Positions 26,565 to 36,064 are shown, counted from the first letter of the stretch. The stretch is DNA of 64,000 bases from Pseudomonas sp. RIT288 (GCF_000631985.1 NZ_JFYN01000041.1:186001-250000), one strand, 5' to 3'. Translations and numbers: made by a program. Notes: a model not told the origin generated them from the letters alone.

Positions 26565-29153
26565 ATGTCATCGCGTAAATTTGGTCTCAACCTGGTGGTG
26601 GTTCTGGCAATCGCCGCCCTGTTCACCGGTTTCTGGGCGCTGATCAACCGCCCGGTCTCCGCGCCCAACTGGCCGGAGCAGATCTCCGGTTTCTCTTATT
26701 CGCCATTCCAGCAGGGCCAATTCCCGCAGAAGGATCAGTATCCGACTGACGATGAAATGCGCCGTGACCTGGAGATCATGAGCAAGCTGACGGACAACAT
26801 CCGCATCTACTCGGTCGACGGTTCGCTGCAGGACATCCCGAAACTGGCGGAAGAGTTCGGTCTGCGCGTGACCCTCGGGATCTGGATCAGCCCCGATCAG
26901 GAACGCAACGAGCGGGAAATCCAGCGCGCCATCGAACTGGCCAACACCTCACGCAGCGTGGTTCGCGTGGTGGTCGGTAACGAAGCGATCTTCCGCAAGG
27001 AAATCACTGCCGAGCAACTGAGCGTGCTGCTGGATCGCGTGCGCGCAGCGGTGAAAGTGCCGGTGACCACCTCCGAGCAGTGGCACGTCTGGGAAGAACA
27101 CCCGGAACTGGCCAAGCATGTTGACCTGATCGCTGCGCACGTCCTGCCGTACTGGGAATTCATCCCCGTCGACAAGGCCGGTCAATTCGTCTTCGACCGC
27201 GCCCGCGACCTGAAAAAGCTGTTCCCGAAAAAGCCGCTGCTGCTGTCCGAAGTCGGCTGGCCGAGCAACGGTCGCATGCGCGGTGGCGCCGATGCATCGC
27301 CGGCGGATCAGGCGATCTACCTGCGCACCCTGGTCAACAAACTCAACCGTCAGGGCTTCAACTACTTCGTGATCGAAGCGTTCGACCAGCCGTGGAAGGC
27401 CAGTGACGAAGGTTCGGTGGGCGCTTACTGGGGCGTGTTCAACGCCGCGCGCCAGCAGAAATTCAACTTCGAAGGCCCGGTCGTCGCCATCCCGCAATGG
27501 CGCGTGCTGGCCATCGGTTCGGTGGTGCTGGCGCTGCTGTCGCTGACCCTGCTGATGATCGACGGCTCGGCCCTGCGCCAGCGTGGCCGCACCTTCCTGA
27601 CCTTTATCGCGTTCCTTTGCGGTTCGGTGCTGGTGTGGATCGGTTACGACTACAGCCAGCAATACAGCACGTGGTTCAGCCTGACGGTCGGTTTCCTGCT
27701 GGCGCTGGGTGCGCTCGGGGTGTTCATCGTGTTGCTGACCGAGGCGCATGAACTGGCCGAGGCGGTCTGGACCCACAAGCGCCGGCGTGAATTCCTGCCG
27801 GTGGTGGGCGACTCGGACTACAGGCCGAAAGTCTCGATCCACGTCCCTTGCTACAACGAGCCGCCGGAGATGGTCAAACAGACCCTTGATGCCCTGGCCG
27901 CCCTCGATTACCCGGACTATGAAGTCCTGATCATCGACAACAACACCAAAGACCCGGCCGTCTGGGAGCCGGTGCGCGACTACTGCGCAACCCTCGGCCC
28001 GCGCTTCAAGTTCTTCCACGTCTCGCCCCTGGCCGGGTTCAAGGGCGGCGCGCTGAACTACCTGATTCCGCACACCGCCAAGGACGCCGAAGTGATCGCG
28101 GTGATCGACTCCGACTACTGCGTGCACCCGAACTGGCTCAAGCACATGGTGCCGCACTTCGCCGATCCGAAAATCGCCGTGGTGCAGTCGCCGCAGGACT
28201 ATCGCGACCAGAACGAAAGCACCTTCAAGAAGCTCTGCTACGCCGAATACAAGGGCTTCTTCCACATCGGCATGGTCACTCGTAACGACCGCGACGCGAT
28301 CATTCAGCACGGCACCATGACCATGACCCGACGCTCGGTTCTGGAAGAGCTGGGCTGGGCCGACTGGTGCATCTGTGAAGACGCCGAACTCGGTCTGCGC
28401 GTGTTCGAAAAAGGCCTGTCGGCGGCGTATTACCACGACAGCTACGGCAAGGGTCTGATGCCGGATACGTTTATCGACTTCAAGAAGCAGCGTTTCCGCT
28501 GGGCCTATGGCGCGATCCAGATCATCAAGCGCCACACCCGTAGCCTGCTGCGCGGCAAGGACACCGAGCTGACCCGTGGCCAGCGTTACCACTTCCTCGC
28601 GGGCTGGCTGCCGTGGGTCGCGGACGGTATGAACATCTTCTTCACCGTCGGCGCGCTGCTGTGGTCGGCGGCGATGATCATCGTGCCGCAACGGGTCGAT
28701 CCGCCGCTGCTGATTTTCGCAATCCCGCCGCTGGCGCTGTTCGTGTTCAAGGTCGGCAAGATCATCTTCCTGTACCGTCGCGCCGTCGGCGTAAACCTCA
28801 AGGATGCGTTCTGCGCGGCATTGGCCGGTCTGGCGTTGTCGCACACCATCGCCAAAGCGGTGCTGTACGGCTTCTTCACCAGCAGCATTCCGTTCTTCCG
28901 CACACCGAAAAACGCCGACAACCACGGCTTCTGGGTGGCGATTTCCGAAGCTCGCGAAGAACTCTTCATCATGCTGCTGTTGTGGGGCGCGGCGCTGGGG
29001 ATCTACCTGGTGCAGGGCATTCCGAGCAACGACATGCGCTTCTGGGTCGCAATGCTGCTGGTGCAGTCACTGCCGTACCTCGCGGCGCTGATCATGGCGT
29101 TCCTGTCGTCGCTGCCGAAACCTGCGGCGGAGCCTGAACCGGCCGCCGCTTGA
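26565..29153 (+). CDS. ndvB: Beta-(1,3)-glucan synthase NdvB (GH17-GT2 membrane protein)
   Basis: Predicted inner-membrane enzyme making periplasmic (cyclic) beta-1,3-glucans. 862 residues from the ATG at 26565; an upstream TTG at 26547 is less likely. Order: membrane anchor (10-30), GH17-type domain (about 40-310; acid/base VGNEA and nucleophile region LLSEVGWPSNG), membrane helices (about 320-400), GT2 domain (about 425-680) with VIDSDYC, EDAELGL and QRFRWAYG (QxxRW), then further membrane helices. Next to dapE, as PA1163-PA1162 in P. aeruginosa, where NdvB glucans are linked to biofilm antibiotic tolerance. Confidence 0.87.
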   Translation: MSSRKFGLNLVVVLAIAALFTGFWALINRPVSAPNWPEQISGFSYSPFQQGQFPQKDQYPTDDEMRRDLEIMSKLTDNIRIYSVDGSLQDIPKLAEEFGLRVTLGIWISPDQERNEREIQRAIELANTSRSVVRVVVGNEAIFRKEITAEQLSVLLDRVRAAVKVPVTTSEQWHVWEEHPELAKHVDLIAAHVLPYWEFIPVDKAGQFVFDRARDLKKLFPKKPLLLSEVGWPSNGRMRGGADASPADQAIYLRTLVNKLNRQGFNYFVIEAFDQPWKASDEGSVGAYWGVFNAARQQKFNFEGPVVAIPQWRVLAIGSVVLALLSLTLLMIDGSALRQRGRTFLTFIAFLCGSVLVWIGYDYSQQYSTWFSLTVGFLLALGALGVFIVLLTEAHELAEAVWTHKRRREFLPVVGDSDYRPKVSIHVPCYNEPPEMVKQTLDALAALDYPDYEVLIIDNNTKDPAVWEPVRDYCATLGPRFKFFHVSPLAGFKGGALNYLIPHTAKDAEVIAVIDSDYCVHPNWLKHMVPHFADPKIAVVQSPQDYRDQNESTFKKLCYAEYKGFFHIGMVTRNDRDAIIQHGTMTMTRRSVLEELGWADWCICEDAELGLRVFEKGLSAAYYHDSYGKGLMPDTFIDFKKQRFRWAYGAIQIIKRHTRSLLRGKDTELTRGQRYHFLAGWLPWVADGMNIFFTVGALLWSAAMIIVPQRVDPPLLIFAIPPLALFVFKVGKIIFLYRRAVGVNLKDAFCAALAGLALSHTIAKAVLYGFFTSSIPFFRTPKNADNHGFWVAISEAREELFIMLLLWGAALGIYLVQGIPSNDMRFWVAMLLVQSLPYLAALIMAFLSSLPKPAAEPEPAAA

Positions 29154-29171
29154 TCAGTTATTGTTGAACGT

Positions 29172-29200
29172 CAAACGGCGGCCTTCGGGTCGCCGTTTTG
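29172..29200 (+). terminator. ndvB terminator
   Basis: Stem AAACGGCG..CC / GG..CGCCGTTTT around TTCG, 18 bases after the ndvB stop and ending in TTTTG. A compact stable hairpin. Confidence 0.85.
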
Positions 29201-29238
29201 CATTAGAATGGTCGCCTTTTTCAATGCCAACACATCCT

Positions 29239-29327
29239 GTAGGAGCTGCCGCAGGCTGCGATCCTTTGATCTCGCTGTAGATTTTCAAAAACAAAATCAA
29301 AAGATCGCAGCCTGCGGCAGCTCCTAC
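29239..29327. repeat. REP doublet before dapE
   Basis: Arms GTAGGAGCTGCCGCAGGCTG / CAGCCTGCGGCAGCTCCTAC with GCGATC(C/T)TTTGAT extensions and an AT-rich spacer. Ends 32 bases before the dapE ATG. Confidence 0.92.
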
Positions 29328-29358
29328 AGGTTTACCGTGCGCACCCCGGAGTTATTAC

Positions 29359-30510
29359 ATGACGGCCCACGCCGACCTTTCGCCGACCCTCCAACTCGCC
29401 ATCGACCTGATCCGCCGTCCGTCCGTGACGCCGGTCGACGCCGATTGCCAGAAGCAGATGATGCAGCGCCTGGGCGATGCCGGTTTCACCCTCGAACCGA
29501 TGCGCATCGAAGATGTGGATAACTTCTGGGCCACCCACGGCAACAACGACGGCCCGGTGCTGTGCTTCGCCGGCCACACCGACGTGGTGCCGACCGGTCC
29601 GGTGACCGCCTGGCAGATCGACCCGTTCAACGCGGTGATCGATGAGCATGGCATGCTCTGCGGTCGCGGCGCAGCGGACATGAAAGGCAGCCTGGCGTCG
29701 ATGACCGTGGCCGCCGAGCGTTTCGTTGCCGACTACCCGAACCACAAGGGCAAGGTCGCGTTTCTGATCACCAGCGATGAAGAAGGCCCGGCGCACCACG
29801 GCACCAAAGCGGTGGTTGAACGTCTGGTGGCGCGCAAGGAACGTCTGGACTGGTGCATCGTCGGCGAACCGTCGAGCACCACGCTGGTCGGTGACGTGGT
29901 GAAAAACGGTCGTCGCGGCTCGCTGGGCGCCAAGCTCACCGTGCGCGGTGTGCAGGGTCACGTGGCCTACCCGCATCTGGCGAAGAACCCGATCCACCTC
30001 GCCGCTCCGGCGCTGGCCGAGCTGGCCGCCGAGCACTGGGATCACGGCAACGATTTCTTCCCGCCGACCAGTTTCCAGATTTCCAACCTCAACTCCGGCA
30101 CCGGCGCGACCAACGTGATCCCGGGTGATCTGGTGGCGGTGTTCAACTTCCGTTTCTCCACCGAATCCACCGTCGAAGGCCTGCAGAAACGCGTGGCCGA
30201 CATCCTCGACAAGCACGCTCTGGACTGGCACATCGACTGGGCGCTGTCCGGCCTGCCGTTCCTCACCGAGCCGGGCGCACTGCTCGACGCGGTGTCGTCG
30301 AGCATCAAGGACATCACCGGCCGCGAGACCAAGGCGTCGACCAGCGGCGGTACCTCCGATGGCCGCTTCATCGCGACCATGGGCACGCAAGTAGTTGAGC
30401 TGGGCCCGGTCAACGCGACCATTCACCAGGTCAACGAGCGCGTGCTGGCGGCCGATCTCGACGTGCTGACCGAGATCTACTACCAGACCCTGATCAAGTT
30501 GCTCGCCTGA
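29359..30510 (+). CDS. dapE: Succinyl-diaminopimelate desuccinylase DapE
   Basis: Di-zinc hydrolase releasing LL-diaminopimelate and succinate; follows DapC in the pathway. 383 residues. M20 motifs: metal His in CFAGHTDVVPTG near 68, bridging Asp in GRGAADMKGSLA near 100, and catalytic Glu pair in SDEEGPA near 135. The lid/dimerisation domain occupies about 180-290. Its TGA overlaps the ATG of rlmA by one base. Confidence 0.96.
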   Translation: MTAHADLSPTLQLAIDLIRRPSVTPVDADCQKQMMQRLGDAGFTLEPMRIEDVDNFWATHGNNDGPVLCFAGHTDVVPTGPVTAWQIDPFNAVIDEHGMLCGRGAADMKGSLASMTVAAERFVADYPNHKGKVAFLITSDEEGPAHHGTKAVVERLVARKERLDWCIVGEPSSTTLVGDVVKNGRRGSLGAKLTVRGVQGHVAYPHLAKNPIHLAAPALAELAAEHWDHGNDFFPPTSFQISNLNSGTGATNVIPGDLVAVFNFRFSTESTVEGLQKRVADILDKHALDWHIDWALSGLPFLTEPGALLDAVSSSIKDITGRETKASTSGGTSDGRFIATMGTQVVELGPVNATIHQVNERVLAADLDVLTEIYYQTLIKLLA

Positions 30511-31319
30511 TGCTCGCGTGCCCGATCTGCAGTGAACCGCTGAACAGCGTCGACAACGGCGTGGTCTGCCCCGCCGGCCACCGCTTCGACCGTGCGCGTC
30601 AGGGTTACCTGAACCTGTTGCCGGTGCAGCACAAGAACAGCCGTGATCCTGGTGATAATCAGGCGATGGTCGAGGCGCGCCGCGACTTCTTGAACGCCGG
30701 GCATTACGCGCCGGTGGCCAAGCGTCTGGCCGAGCTGGCGGCGAGTTATGCGCCGGCACGCTGGGTCGATATCGGTTGCGGTGAGGGTTACTACACCGCA
30801 CAGATCGCCGATGCCCTGCCGGACGCCGATGGCTACGCGCTGGACATCTCCCGCGAGGCGGTGAAACGCGCCTGCAAGCGCAATCCGGCAATCACCTGGT
30901 TGATCGCCAGCATGGCCCGCGTGCCATTGGCGTCGGGCAGTTGCCAGTTTCTCGCCAGCGTTTTCAGTCCTCTGGACTGGGAAGAGGCCAAGCGTCTGCT
31001 CAGCGTCGGCGGCGGCCTGATGAAGGTCGGACCGACCAGCGGCCACCTGATGGAGCTGCGCGAACGTCTGTACGACGAAGTGCGTGAGTACACCGACGAC
31101 AAGCATCTGGCATTAGTGCCCGAAGGCATGGCGCTGGCGCACAGTGAAACCCTGGAATTCCAACTGACGCTGGACAAGCCCGAGGATCGCGCCCACCTGT
31201 TGGCGATGACGCCCCACGGCTGGCGCGCCAGTGCCGAACGCCGCGCCGCAGTGATCGAGCAGGCCGAGCCGTTCGTGACCACCGTGTCGATGCGCTACGA
31301 TTATTTCGTTCTTCAATAA
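30510..31319 (+). CDS. rlmA: 23S rRNA (guanine-N1)-methyltransferase RlmA
   Basis: Methylates N1 of G745 (E. coli numbering) in 23S rRNA. 269 residues. The N-terminal zinc ribbon CPICSEPLNSVDNGVVCPAGH holds the Cys/His ligands. The following RARQGYLNLLPVQHKNSRDPGDN block is characteristic of RlmA. The Rossmann methyltransferase domain starts with WVDIGCGEGYYT near 89. Coupled to dapE by stop-start overlap, as in P. aeruginosa PA1162-PA1161. Confidence 0.93.
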   Translation: MLACPICSEPLNSVDNGVVCPAGHRFDRARQGYLNLLPVQHKNSRDPGDNQAMVEARRDFLNAGHYAPVAKRLAELAASYAPARWVDIGCGEGYYTAQIADALPDADGYALDISREAVKRACKRNPAITWLIASMARVPLASGSCQFLASVFSPLDWEEAKRLLSVGGGLMKVGPTSGHLMELRERLYDEVREYTDDKHLALVPEGMALAHSETLEFQLTLDKPEDRAHLLAMTPHGWRASAERRAAVIEQAEPFVTTVSMRYDYFVLQ

Positions 31320-31394
31320 CTTTTGGTCTCGGGCAAGTGCCCGCGGCCGGCTAAATCCGCGAATGGATTTTTCAGACCCGCAGTGAGGACATCC

Positions 31395-31772
31395 ATGCGC
31401 CAACCGGATATCGAGATTTACCTGAAAGACGCCGACGTCGACCACAAGGCGATTTCCGCCTGGCTCGGTGAGGCTCTGGGCCCGTGCAGCGATTGGGTAC
31501 AGAAGGGGCAGACCTACAAGTGCAAGGCTGGCGATGTTCCGGTGACCTGGCTGCCGAAAGCCGTGGGCAAGTGGAACAGCCTGTACCTGGAAAGCGACGC
31601 GACCCCATGGGACGACGACATCGCCTGCGCCCGTGCAGCCTTTGCCGCGCTGAACGTCGAGGTGCGTTGCGCACCGGGCACGTGGGTCGAGGAAGAAGGT
31701 GAGGAAACCGCTGATCGCTGGATTCGCATCAGCGAAGATGGTGAAGAAGAGATCACCTGGAAGACTGCCTGA
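31395..31772 (+). CDS. Conserved small acidic protein, function unknown
   Basis: 125 residues from the ATG at 31395 (MRQPDIEIYLKDADVDHKAI), preceded by GTGAGGACATCC. Acidic at the C-terminus (WVEEEGEETADRWIRISEDGEEEI), with four Cys (in GPCSDW, YKCKAG, IACARA and VRCAPG) and several conserved-looking Trp. No signal peptide or membrane segment. It is 75 bases downstream of rlmA in the same direction. I do not recognise a domain. Confidence 0.75.
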   Translation: MRQPDIEIYLKDADVDHKAISAWLGEALGPCSDWVQKGQTYKCKAGDVPVTWLPKAVGKWNSLYLESDATPWDDDIACARAAFAALNVEVRCAPGTWVEEEGEETADRWIRISEDGEEEITWKTA

Positions 31773-31775
31773 AAG

Positions 31776-31857
31776 CAAAAGATCGCAGCCTTCGGCAGCT
31801 CCTACAGGGGAATGCATTCCGAACTGTAGGAGCTGCCGAAGGCTGCGATCTTTTGAT
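31776..31857. repeat. REP doublet (tail-to-tail) before the cold-shock gene
   Basis: CAAAAGATCGCAGCCTTCGG...AGCTCCTAC and its inverted partner GTAGGAGCTGCCGAAGGCTG...GATCTTTTG, separated by GGGGAATGCATTCCGAACT. The arms are in the opposite orientation to the head-to-head copies at 25235 and 29239. Confidence 0.9.
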
Positions 31858-31865
31858 CTTGAAAG

Positions 31866-32075
31866 TTACAGACCTACCACATCTTCTGCCTGCAACCCCT
31901 TCTCCCCCGTCACCACCGCATACTCAACCTGCTGACCTTCAGTCAGCGAGCGATGCCCTTCACCGCGAATCGCGCGGTAGTGCACGAACACGTCCACCCC
32001 GTCGTCGCGCTGAATGAAGCCGTAGCCCTTGGCGTCGTTGAACCACTTCACATTGCCGGTTTCACGTGTTGCCAT
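31866..32075 (-). CDS. Cold-shock domain protein (CspA family)
   Basis: Small nucleic-acid-binding protein acting as an RNA chaperone. 69 residues, one cold-shock domain. RNP1 is KGYGFIQRDDG (16-26) and RNP2 is VFVHY (29-33). The ribosome-binding site AAAGGAGTATGAACAG is strong. The 236 bases between this gene and divergent plsB presumably hold both promoters; no clear cold-box was recognised. CapB is a possible name, but several cold-shock proteins of this length exist in Pseudomonas. Confidence 0.92.
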   Translation of the reverse strand: MATRETGNVKWFNDAKGYGFIQRDDGVDVFVHYRAIRGEGHRSLTEGQQVEYAVVTGEKGLQAEDVVGL

Positions 32076-32311
32076 CTGTTCATACTCCTTTTTTATTATT
32101 GAACAGGCTTTTCGCAGGAAAGCCTTTGCGGAACGTCAGCCTGCGCCCGACGTCCATAAAGGGCCCCGGCGACAGATTGCCGAGTATATGACAGGCGCAA
32201 AAACTCTCAACAGGAGATTACTTCGCCGCTTTTTTGCCGATTTTCGGTGAATACGGCAAACTGTCCGCCCCCGAGCATCTGCTCGGTTTTATTCACTCAC
32301 GCAGAAGCCGT

Positions 32312-34810
32312 ATGACCCGTTCCCCGTTCCGCCGTCTTGTGTTTGGCACCTTGCGCCGACTGTTGTATCTCTGGGTTCGCTCGGAGACGATCAACCAGTC
32401 GTCGTTCACCCTCAACCTCGACCGCAGTCGCCCGGTGTTCTACGTCCTGCAAAACCCCTCGCTCACCGATCTGGCGGTGGTCGACACCGAGTGCACCAAG
32501 GCCGGTCTGCCACGTCCGGTGCTGCCGGTGTCGGTGGGGCCGTTGATCGAACCGGCGGCGTTTTTCTATCTGACACCGGACCCGGACTGGCTCGGCCGTC
32601 AGGACAAGCGCGGCGCACCGCCGACCCTGACCCGTCTGGTCAGCGCCCTGACCCAGAACGCCGCCGAAGACGCGCAGATCATTCCGGTCAGTGTGTTCTG
32701 GGGCCAGTCGCCGGACAGCGAAAACAGTCCGTGGAAGCTGCTGTTCGCCGACAGTTGGGCGGTCACCGGGCGCCTGCGTCGACTGCTGAGCATCATCGTT
32801 CTGGGGCGCAAGACCCGCGTGCAGTTCTCCGCGCCGATCCACCTGCGCGAACTGATCGAGCACAACAAGGGCCACGAACGCACCGTACGCATGGCCCAGC
32901 GCATCCTGCGCGTGCACTTCCGTAACCTGAAGGCAGCTGTCATCGGCCCGGACATCTCCCACCGGCGCAATCTGGTCAAGGGCCTGCTCAACCAGCCCTT
33001 GGTCAAGCAAGCGATCCTCGACGAAGCCGAACGCGAGAACATCTCCCCGGAAAAAGCCAAGGCCCAGGCCCTGCGCTACGGCAACGAGATCGCCTCGGAC
33101 TACACCTACACCGCGATCCGCTTCCTTGAAGTGGTGCTGAGCTGGTTCTGGAACAAGATCTACGACGGGATCAAGGTCAACCACATCGAGGGCGTGCAGA
33201 AGGTCGCTCAGGGTCACGAAGTGATCTACGTGCCGTGCCACCGTAGCCACATCGACTACCTGCTGCTGTCGTATCTGCTGTTTCGCAACGGCCTGACCCC
33301 GCCGCACATCGCCGCCGGGATCAACTTGAACATGCCGGTGATCGGCAGTCTGCTGCGCCGAGGCGGGGCGTTCTTCATGCGTCGCACGTTCAAGGGCAAT
33401 CCGCTGTACACCTCGGTGTTCAACGAATACCTGCACACTCTGTTCACCAAAGGCTTCCCGGTCGAATACTTCGTCGAGGGCGGCCGCTCGCGCACCGGGC
33501 GCATGCTGCAACCGAAGACCGGCATGCTCGCAATCACCCTGCGCAGTTTCCTGCGTTCGTCGCGGATGCCAATCGTCTTCGTACCGGTATACATCGGTTA
33601 CGAGCGCGTTCTTGAAGGCCGCACCTACCTCGGCGAACTGCGTGGCGCCAGCAAGAAGAAAGAGTCGATCTTCGACATTTTCAAAGTCATCGGCGCGCTC
33701 AAGCAACGCTTCGGTCAGGTCGCGGTGAACTTCGGCGAGCCAATCAAACTCGCGGAGTTCCTCGACAGCGAACAGCCAGACTGGCGCCAGCAGGAACTCG
33801 GCCCGCAGTACAAACCGGCGTGGCTCAACGAAACCACCAACCGCCTTGGCGAGAAAGTCGCGCAGCACCTGAACGAAGCAGCGGCGATCAATCCGGTCAA
33901 CCTGGTGGCGCTGGCGCTGCTCTCGACCACCCGCCTGGCACTGGACGATCGAGCCATGGCGCGGGTGCTGGATCTGTATCTGGCACTGCTGCGCAAAGTC
34001 CCGTACTCGCCGCATACCACCCTGCCGGAAGGCGATGGTCGCGCGCTGATCGAGCATGTGAAGGACATGGATCTGTTGGCCGAGCAAAACGATGCGCTGG
34101 GCAAGATTCTCTATCTGGACGAGCAGAACGCGGTCCTGATGACCTACTACCGCAACAACGTGCTGCACATCTTCGCCTTGCCGGCGCTGCTGGCGAGCTT
34201 CTTCCAGAGCACCTCGCGCATGAGCCGCGAGCAGATCCTGCGCTACACCCGCGCGCTGTATCCGTACCTGCAGTCGGAGCTGTTCATTCGCTGGTCGCTG
34301 GATGAACTGGACGGTGTGGTCGATCAATGGCTGGAAGCCTTCGTCGAGCAAGGCCTGTTGCGTTTCGAGAAGGACGTGTACCTGCGTCCGGCGCCAAGTT
34401 CGCGGCACTTTGTGCTGCTGACCCTGCTGTCGAAAAGCATCGCGCAAACCCTGCAGCGCTTCTACATGACCGTGTCCCTGTTGCTCAACAGCGGCCAGAA
34501 CAGCATCAGCGCCGAAGAGCTGGAAGACCTGTGCACGGTCATGGCCCAGCGTCTGTCGATCCTTCACGGTTTGAACGCCCCGGAGTTCTTCGACAAGAGC
34601 CTGTTCCGCCACTTCATCCAGACCCTGCTCGACCTCGACGTCCTGCGCCGCGACGAAGCGGGCAAGCTGAGCTACCACGAACTGCTCGGCGAACTGGCCG
34701 AAGGCGCGGCCAAACGGGTGTTGCCAGCGGAGATTCGTCTATCGATTCGTCAGGTGGCTTTGCACCGCAGTGAAGATGCCGCCGAAACAGCGAATACACC
34801 ACAAGCCTGA
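32312..34810 (+). CDS. plsB: Glycerol-3-phosphate 1-O-acyltransferase PlsB
   Basis: First acylation in phospholipid synthesis: acyl-ACP/CoA plus glycerol-3-phosphate to lysophosphatidate at the inner membrane. 832 residues from the ATG at 32312 (MTRSPFRRLVFGTLRRLLYL); the frame is open a further 78 bases upstream without family resemblance. Acyltransferase blocks in order: catalytic HX4D in PCHRSHIDYLLLSYL near 309, GAFFMRRTF near 350, FVEGGRSRTGR near 388 and FVPVYIGYERVLEG near 420. Confidence 0.95.
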   Translation: MTRSPFRRLVFGTLRRLLYLWVRSETINQSSFTLNLDRSRPVFYVLQNPSLTDLAVVDTECTKAGLPRPVLPVSVGPLIEPAAFFYLTPDPDWLGRQDKRGAPPTLTRLVSALTQNAAEDAQIIPVSVFWGQSPDSENSPWKLLFADSWAVTGRLRRLLSIIVLGRKTRVQFSAPIHLRELIEHNKGHERTVRMAQRILRVHFRNLKAAVIGPDISHRRNLVKGLLNQPLVKQAILDEAERENISPEKAKAQALRYGNEIASDYTYTAIRFLEVVLSWFWNKIYDGIKVNHIEGVQKVAQGHEVIYVPCHRSHIDYLLLSYLLFRNGLTPPHIAAGINLNMPVIGSLLRRGGAFFMRRTFKGNPLYTSVFNEYLHTLFTKGFPVEYFVEGGRSRTGRMLQPKTGMLAITLRSFLRSSRMPIVFVPVYIGYERVLEGRTYLGELRGASKKKESIFDIFKVIGALKQRFGQVAVNFGEPIKLAEFLDSEQPDWRQQELGPQYKPAWLNETTNRLGEKVAQHLNEAAAINPVNLVALALLSTTRLALDDRAMARVLDLYLALLRKVPYSPHTTLPEGDGRALIEHVKDMDLLAEQNDALGKILYLDEQNAVLMTYYRNNVLHIFALPALLASFFQSTSRMSREQILRYTRALYPYLQSELFIRWSLDELDGVVDQWLEAFVEQGLLRFEKDVYLRPAPSSRHFVLLTLLSKSIAQTLQRFYMTVSLLLNSGQNSISAEELEDLCTVMAQRLSILHGLNAPEFFDKSLFRHFIQTLLDLDVLRRDEAGKLSYHELLGELAEGAAKRVLPAEIRLSIRQVALHRSEDAAETANTPQA

Positions 34811-34907
34811 AACTTGCTGACAACTAACGGGCGCACACTTCAATGGCCCCGTTAGTTGATTCATGGATTAATAGGCTCAATCCACCAATCACGATACGGA
34901 TATCGAG

Positions 34908-35594
34908 ATGAGCCTGTTAATCGAAGAAACTTGCACAGTAATCCTGGACTTCCGTCTACCACCCGAATTCCGCGCACCTGCCGATGGTGTCAATGAAACC
35001 ATTGTCAGCATCAAAGTATTCAATTCCCAATCGCCTATTAACATCAAGGACTGGCACCGTGCTTCGATCTTCGACGCCGGTTGGAAATTTGACTTCCCTC
35101 ATCACTACGGCGATGTAGGCGTCAGGTATCAAGTCAATGTCCAGATCCTTCATAACCAAATACCCTTGCTGATCGAGCAGGACTACTTTGTTACTGTCAA
35201 CAACACTCCCCACCGTCAAACCCTGCACTTGAGTCCGATCGGGTTTCTATATGTCGAGGCTCAAGAAGCCGAGATTGTTGCGCCAGAAGAAGCGATCACC
35301 ATCAGTCTGCATGAAGCAGAGTCTCCCGACGTTGAGTTGGTAAGTGTCAAACAGGACGAACAGTCAGTCTCCGGGTTTTATCTGAAATATGATCCTGACA
35401 GCGTTATACCCGGTAAGCGCTATGCACTGACGGGTATTGAAAACCGCTACCATCAACGTCTTAGGATTTCGCCTGAACAAGTAGAACTGGTTCCCGCGAT
35501 GCCCAATACAAGCGCGCAGTCGTTTCAAAAATTGATGCAGTGGCTGGAAAAACCCTTACGTTTGTTCACTGACGCTGGCGCCAAAATCCGCTAG
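34908..35594 (+). CDS. Hypothetical protein with two YscW/YbaY-like domains
   Basis: 228 residues, no lipobox or signal peptide. The C-terminal half (about 110-195) follows the YbaY/YscW pattern (GFYLKYDPDSVIPGKRYALTG) and resembles the lipoprotein encoded 50 bases downstream (FHLSYDPAQVKPGHRYSISA). The N-terminal half (about 8-105) looks like a diverged copy of the same beta-sandwich. Base composition is more AT-rich than its neighbours, suggesting separate history. Function unknown. Confidence 0.75.
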   Translation: MSLLIEETCTVILDFRLPPEFRAPADGVNETIVSIKVFNSQSPINIKDWHRASIFDAGWKFDFPHHYGDVGVRYQVNVQILHNQIPLLIEQDYFVTVNNTPHRQTLHLSPIGFLYVEAQEAEIVAPEEAITISLHEAESPDVELVSVKQDEQSVSGFYLKYDPDSVIPGKRYALTGIENRYHQRLRISPEQVELVPAMPNTSAQSFQKLMQWLEKPLRLFTDAGAKIR

Positions 35595-35644
35595 ATTTGC
35601 TTCGGCGCCGGGATTTTTCCGGCGCGAAAGTCTCAGAGGTCCCG

Positions 35645-36043
35645 ATGAAAAAACTCACCCTTCTCGCCGCAGCCACCCTGTTGAGCGCCTGCCAGTCGAC
35701 CAACCCTGCCGGCAAAGTCGGCCTCGATGGCGAAGTGTTCTACCTGCAACGCATCGCCCTGCCACCGAGCGCGACCCTGAGCGTGAGCCTGCAGGACGTG
35801 TCGCTGGCCGACGCCCCGGCGGTGGTTCTCGACGAACAGAAAGGCCCGGTCAAAGGCCAGGTGCCGCTGCCGTTCCACTTGAGTTACGATCCGGCCCAGG
35901 TCAAGCCCGGCCACCGCTACTCGATCAGCGCGCGCATTGAAGTCAACGGCGAGCTGATGTTCATCACCACCGAAAATCACGCCGTGCAACTGGACGGCAA
36001 CGATCCGCAGCCGCTGAAAATCCGCGTCGACGCGATTCGTTAA
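35645..36043 (+). CDS. YbaY/YscW-family lipoprotein
   Basis: 132 residues from the ATG at 35645. Signal peptide with lipobox MKKLTLLAAATLLSAC, so lipidated at Cys16 and exported. The body is one YscW-type (type III secretion lipoprotein chaperone-like) beta domain with the block FHLSYDPAQVKPGHRYSISA. The open frame 16 codons upstream does not encode a better start. In enteric bacteria the relative YbaY is of unknown function; no secretion system is nearby. Confidence 0.85.
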   Translation: MKKLTLLAAATLLSACQSTNPAGKVGLDGEVFYLQRIALPPSATLSVSLQDVSLADAPAVVLDEQKGPVKGQVPLPFHLSYDPAQVKPGHRYSISARIEVNGELMFITTENHAVQLDGNDPQPLKIRVDAIR

Positions 36044-36064
36044 TTGTCTTTCAAGGAAGCTGCC

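Noticed and set aside
26949..28925. 658-codon minus-strand open frame opposite ndvB
   Set aside because: Antisense shadow; composition artefact of high third-position GC in ndvB.
32297..34678. 793-codon minus-strand open frame opposite plsB
   Set aside because: Antisense shadow of plsB, same reasons.
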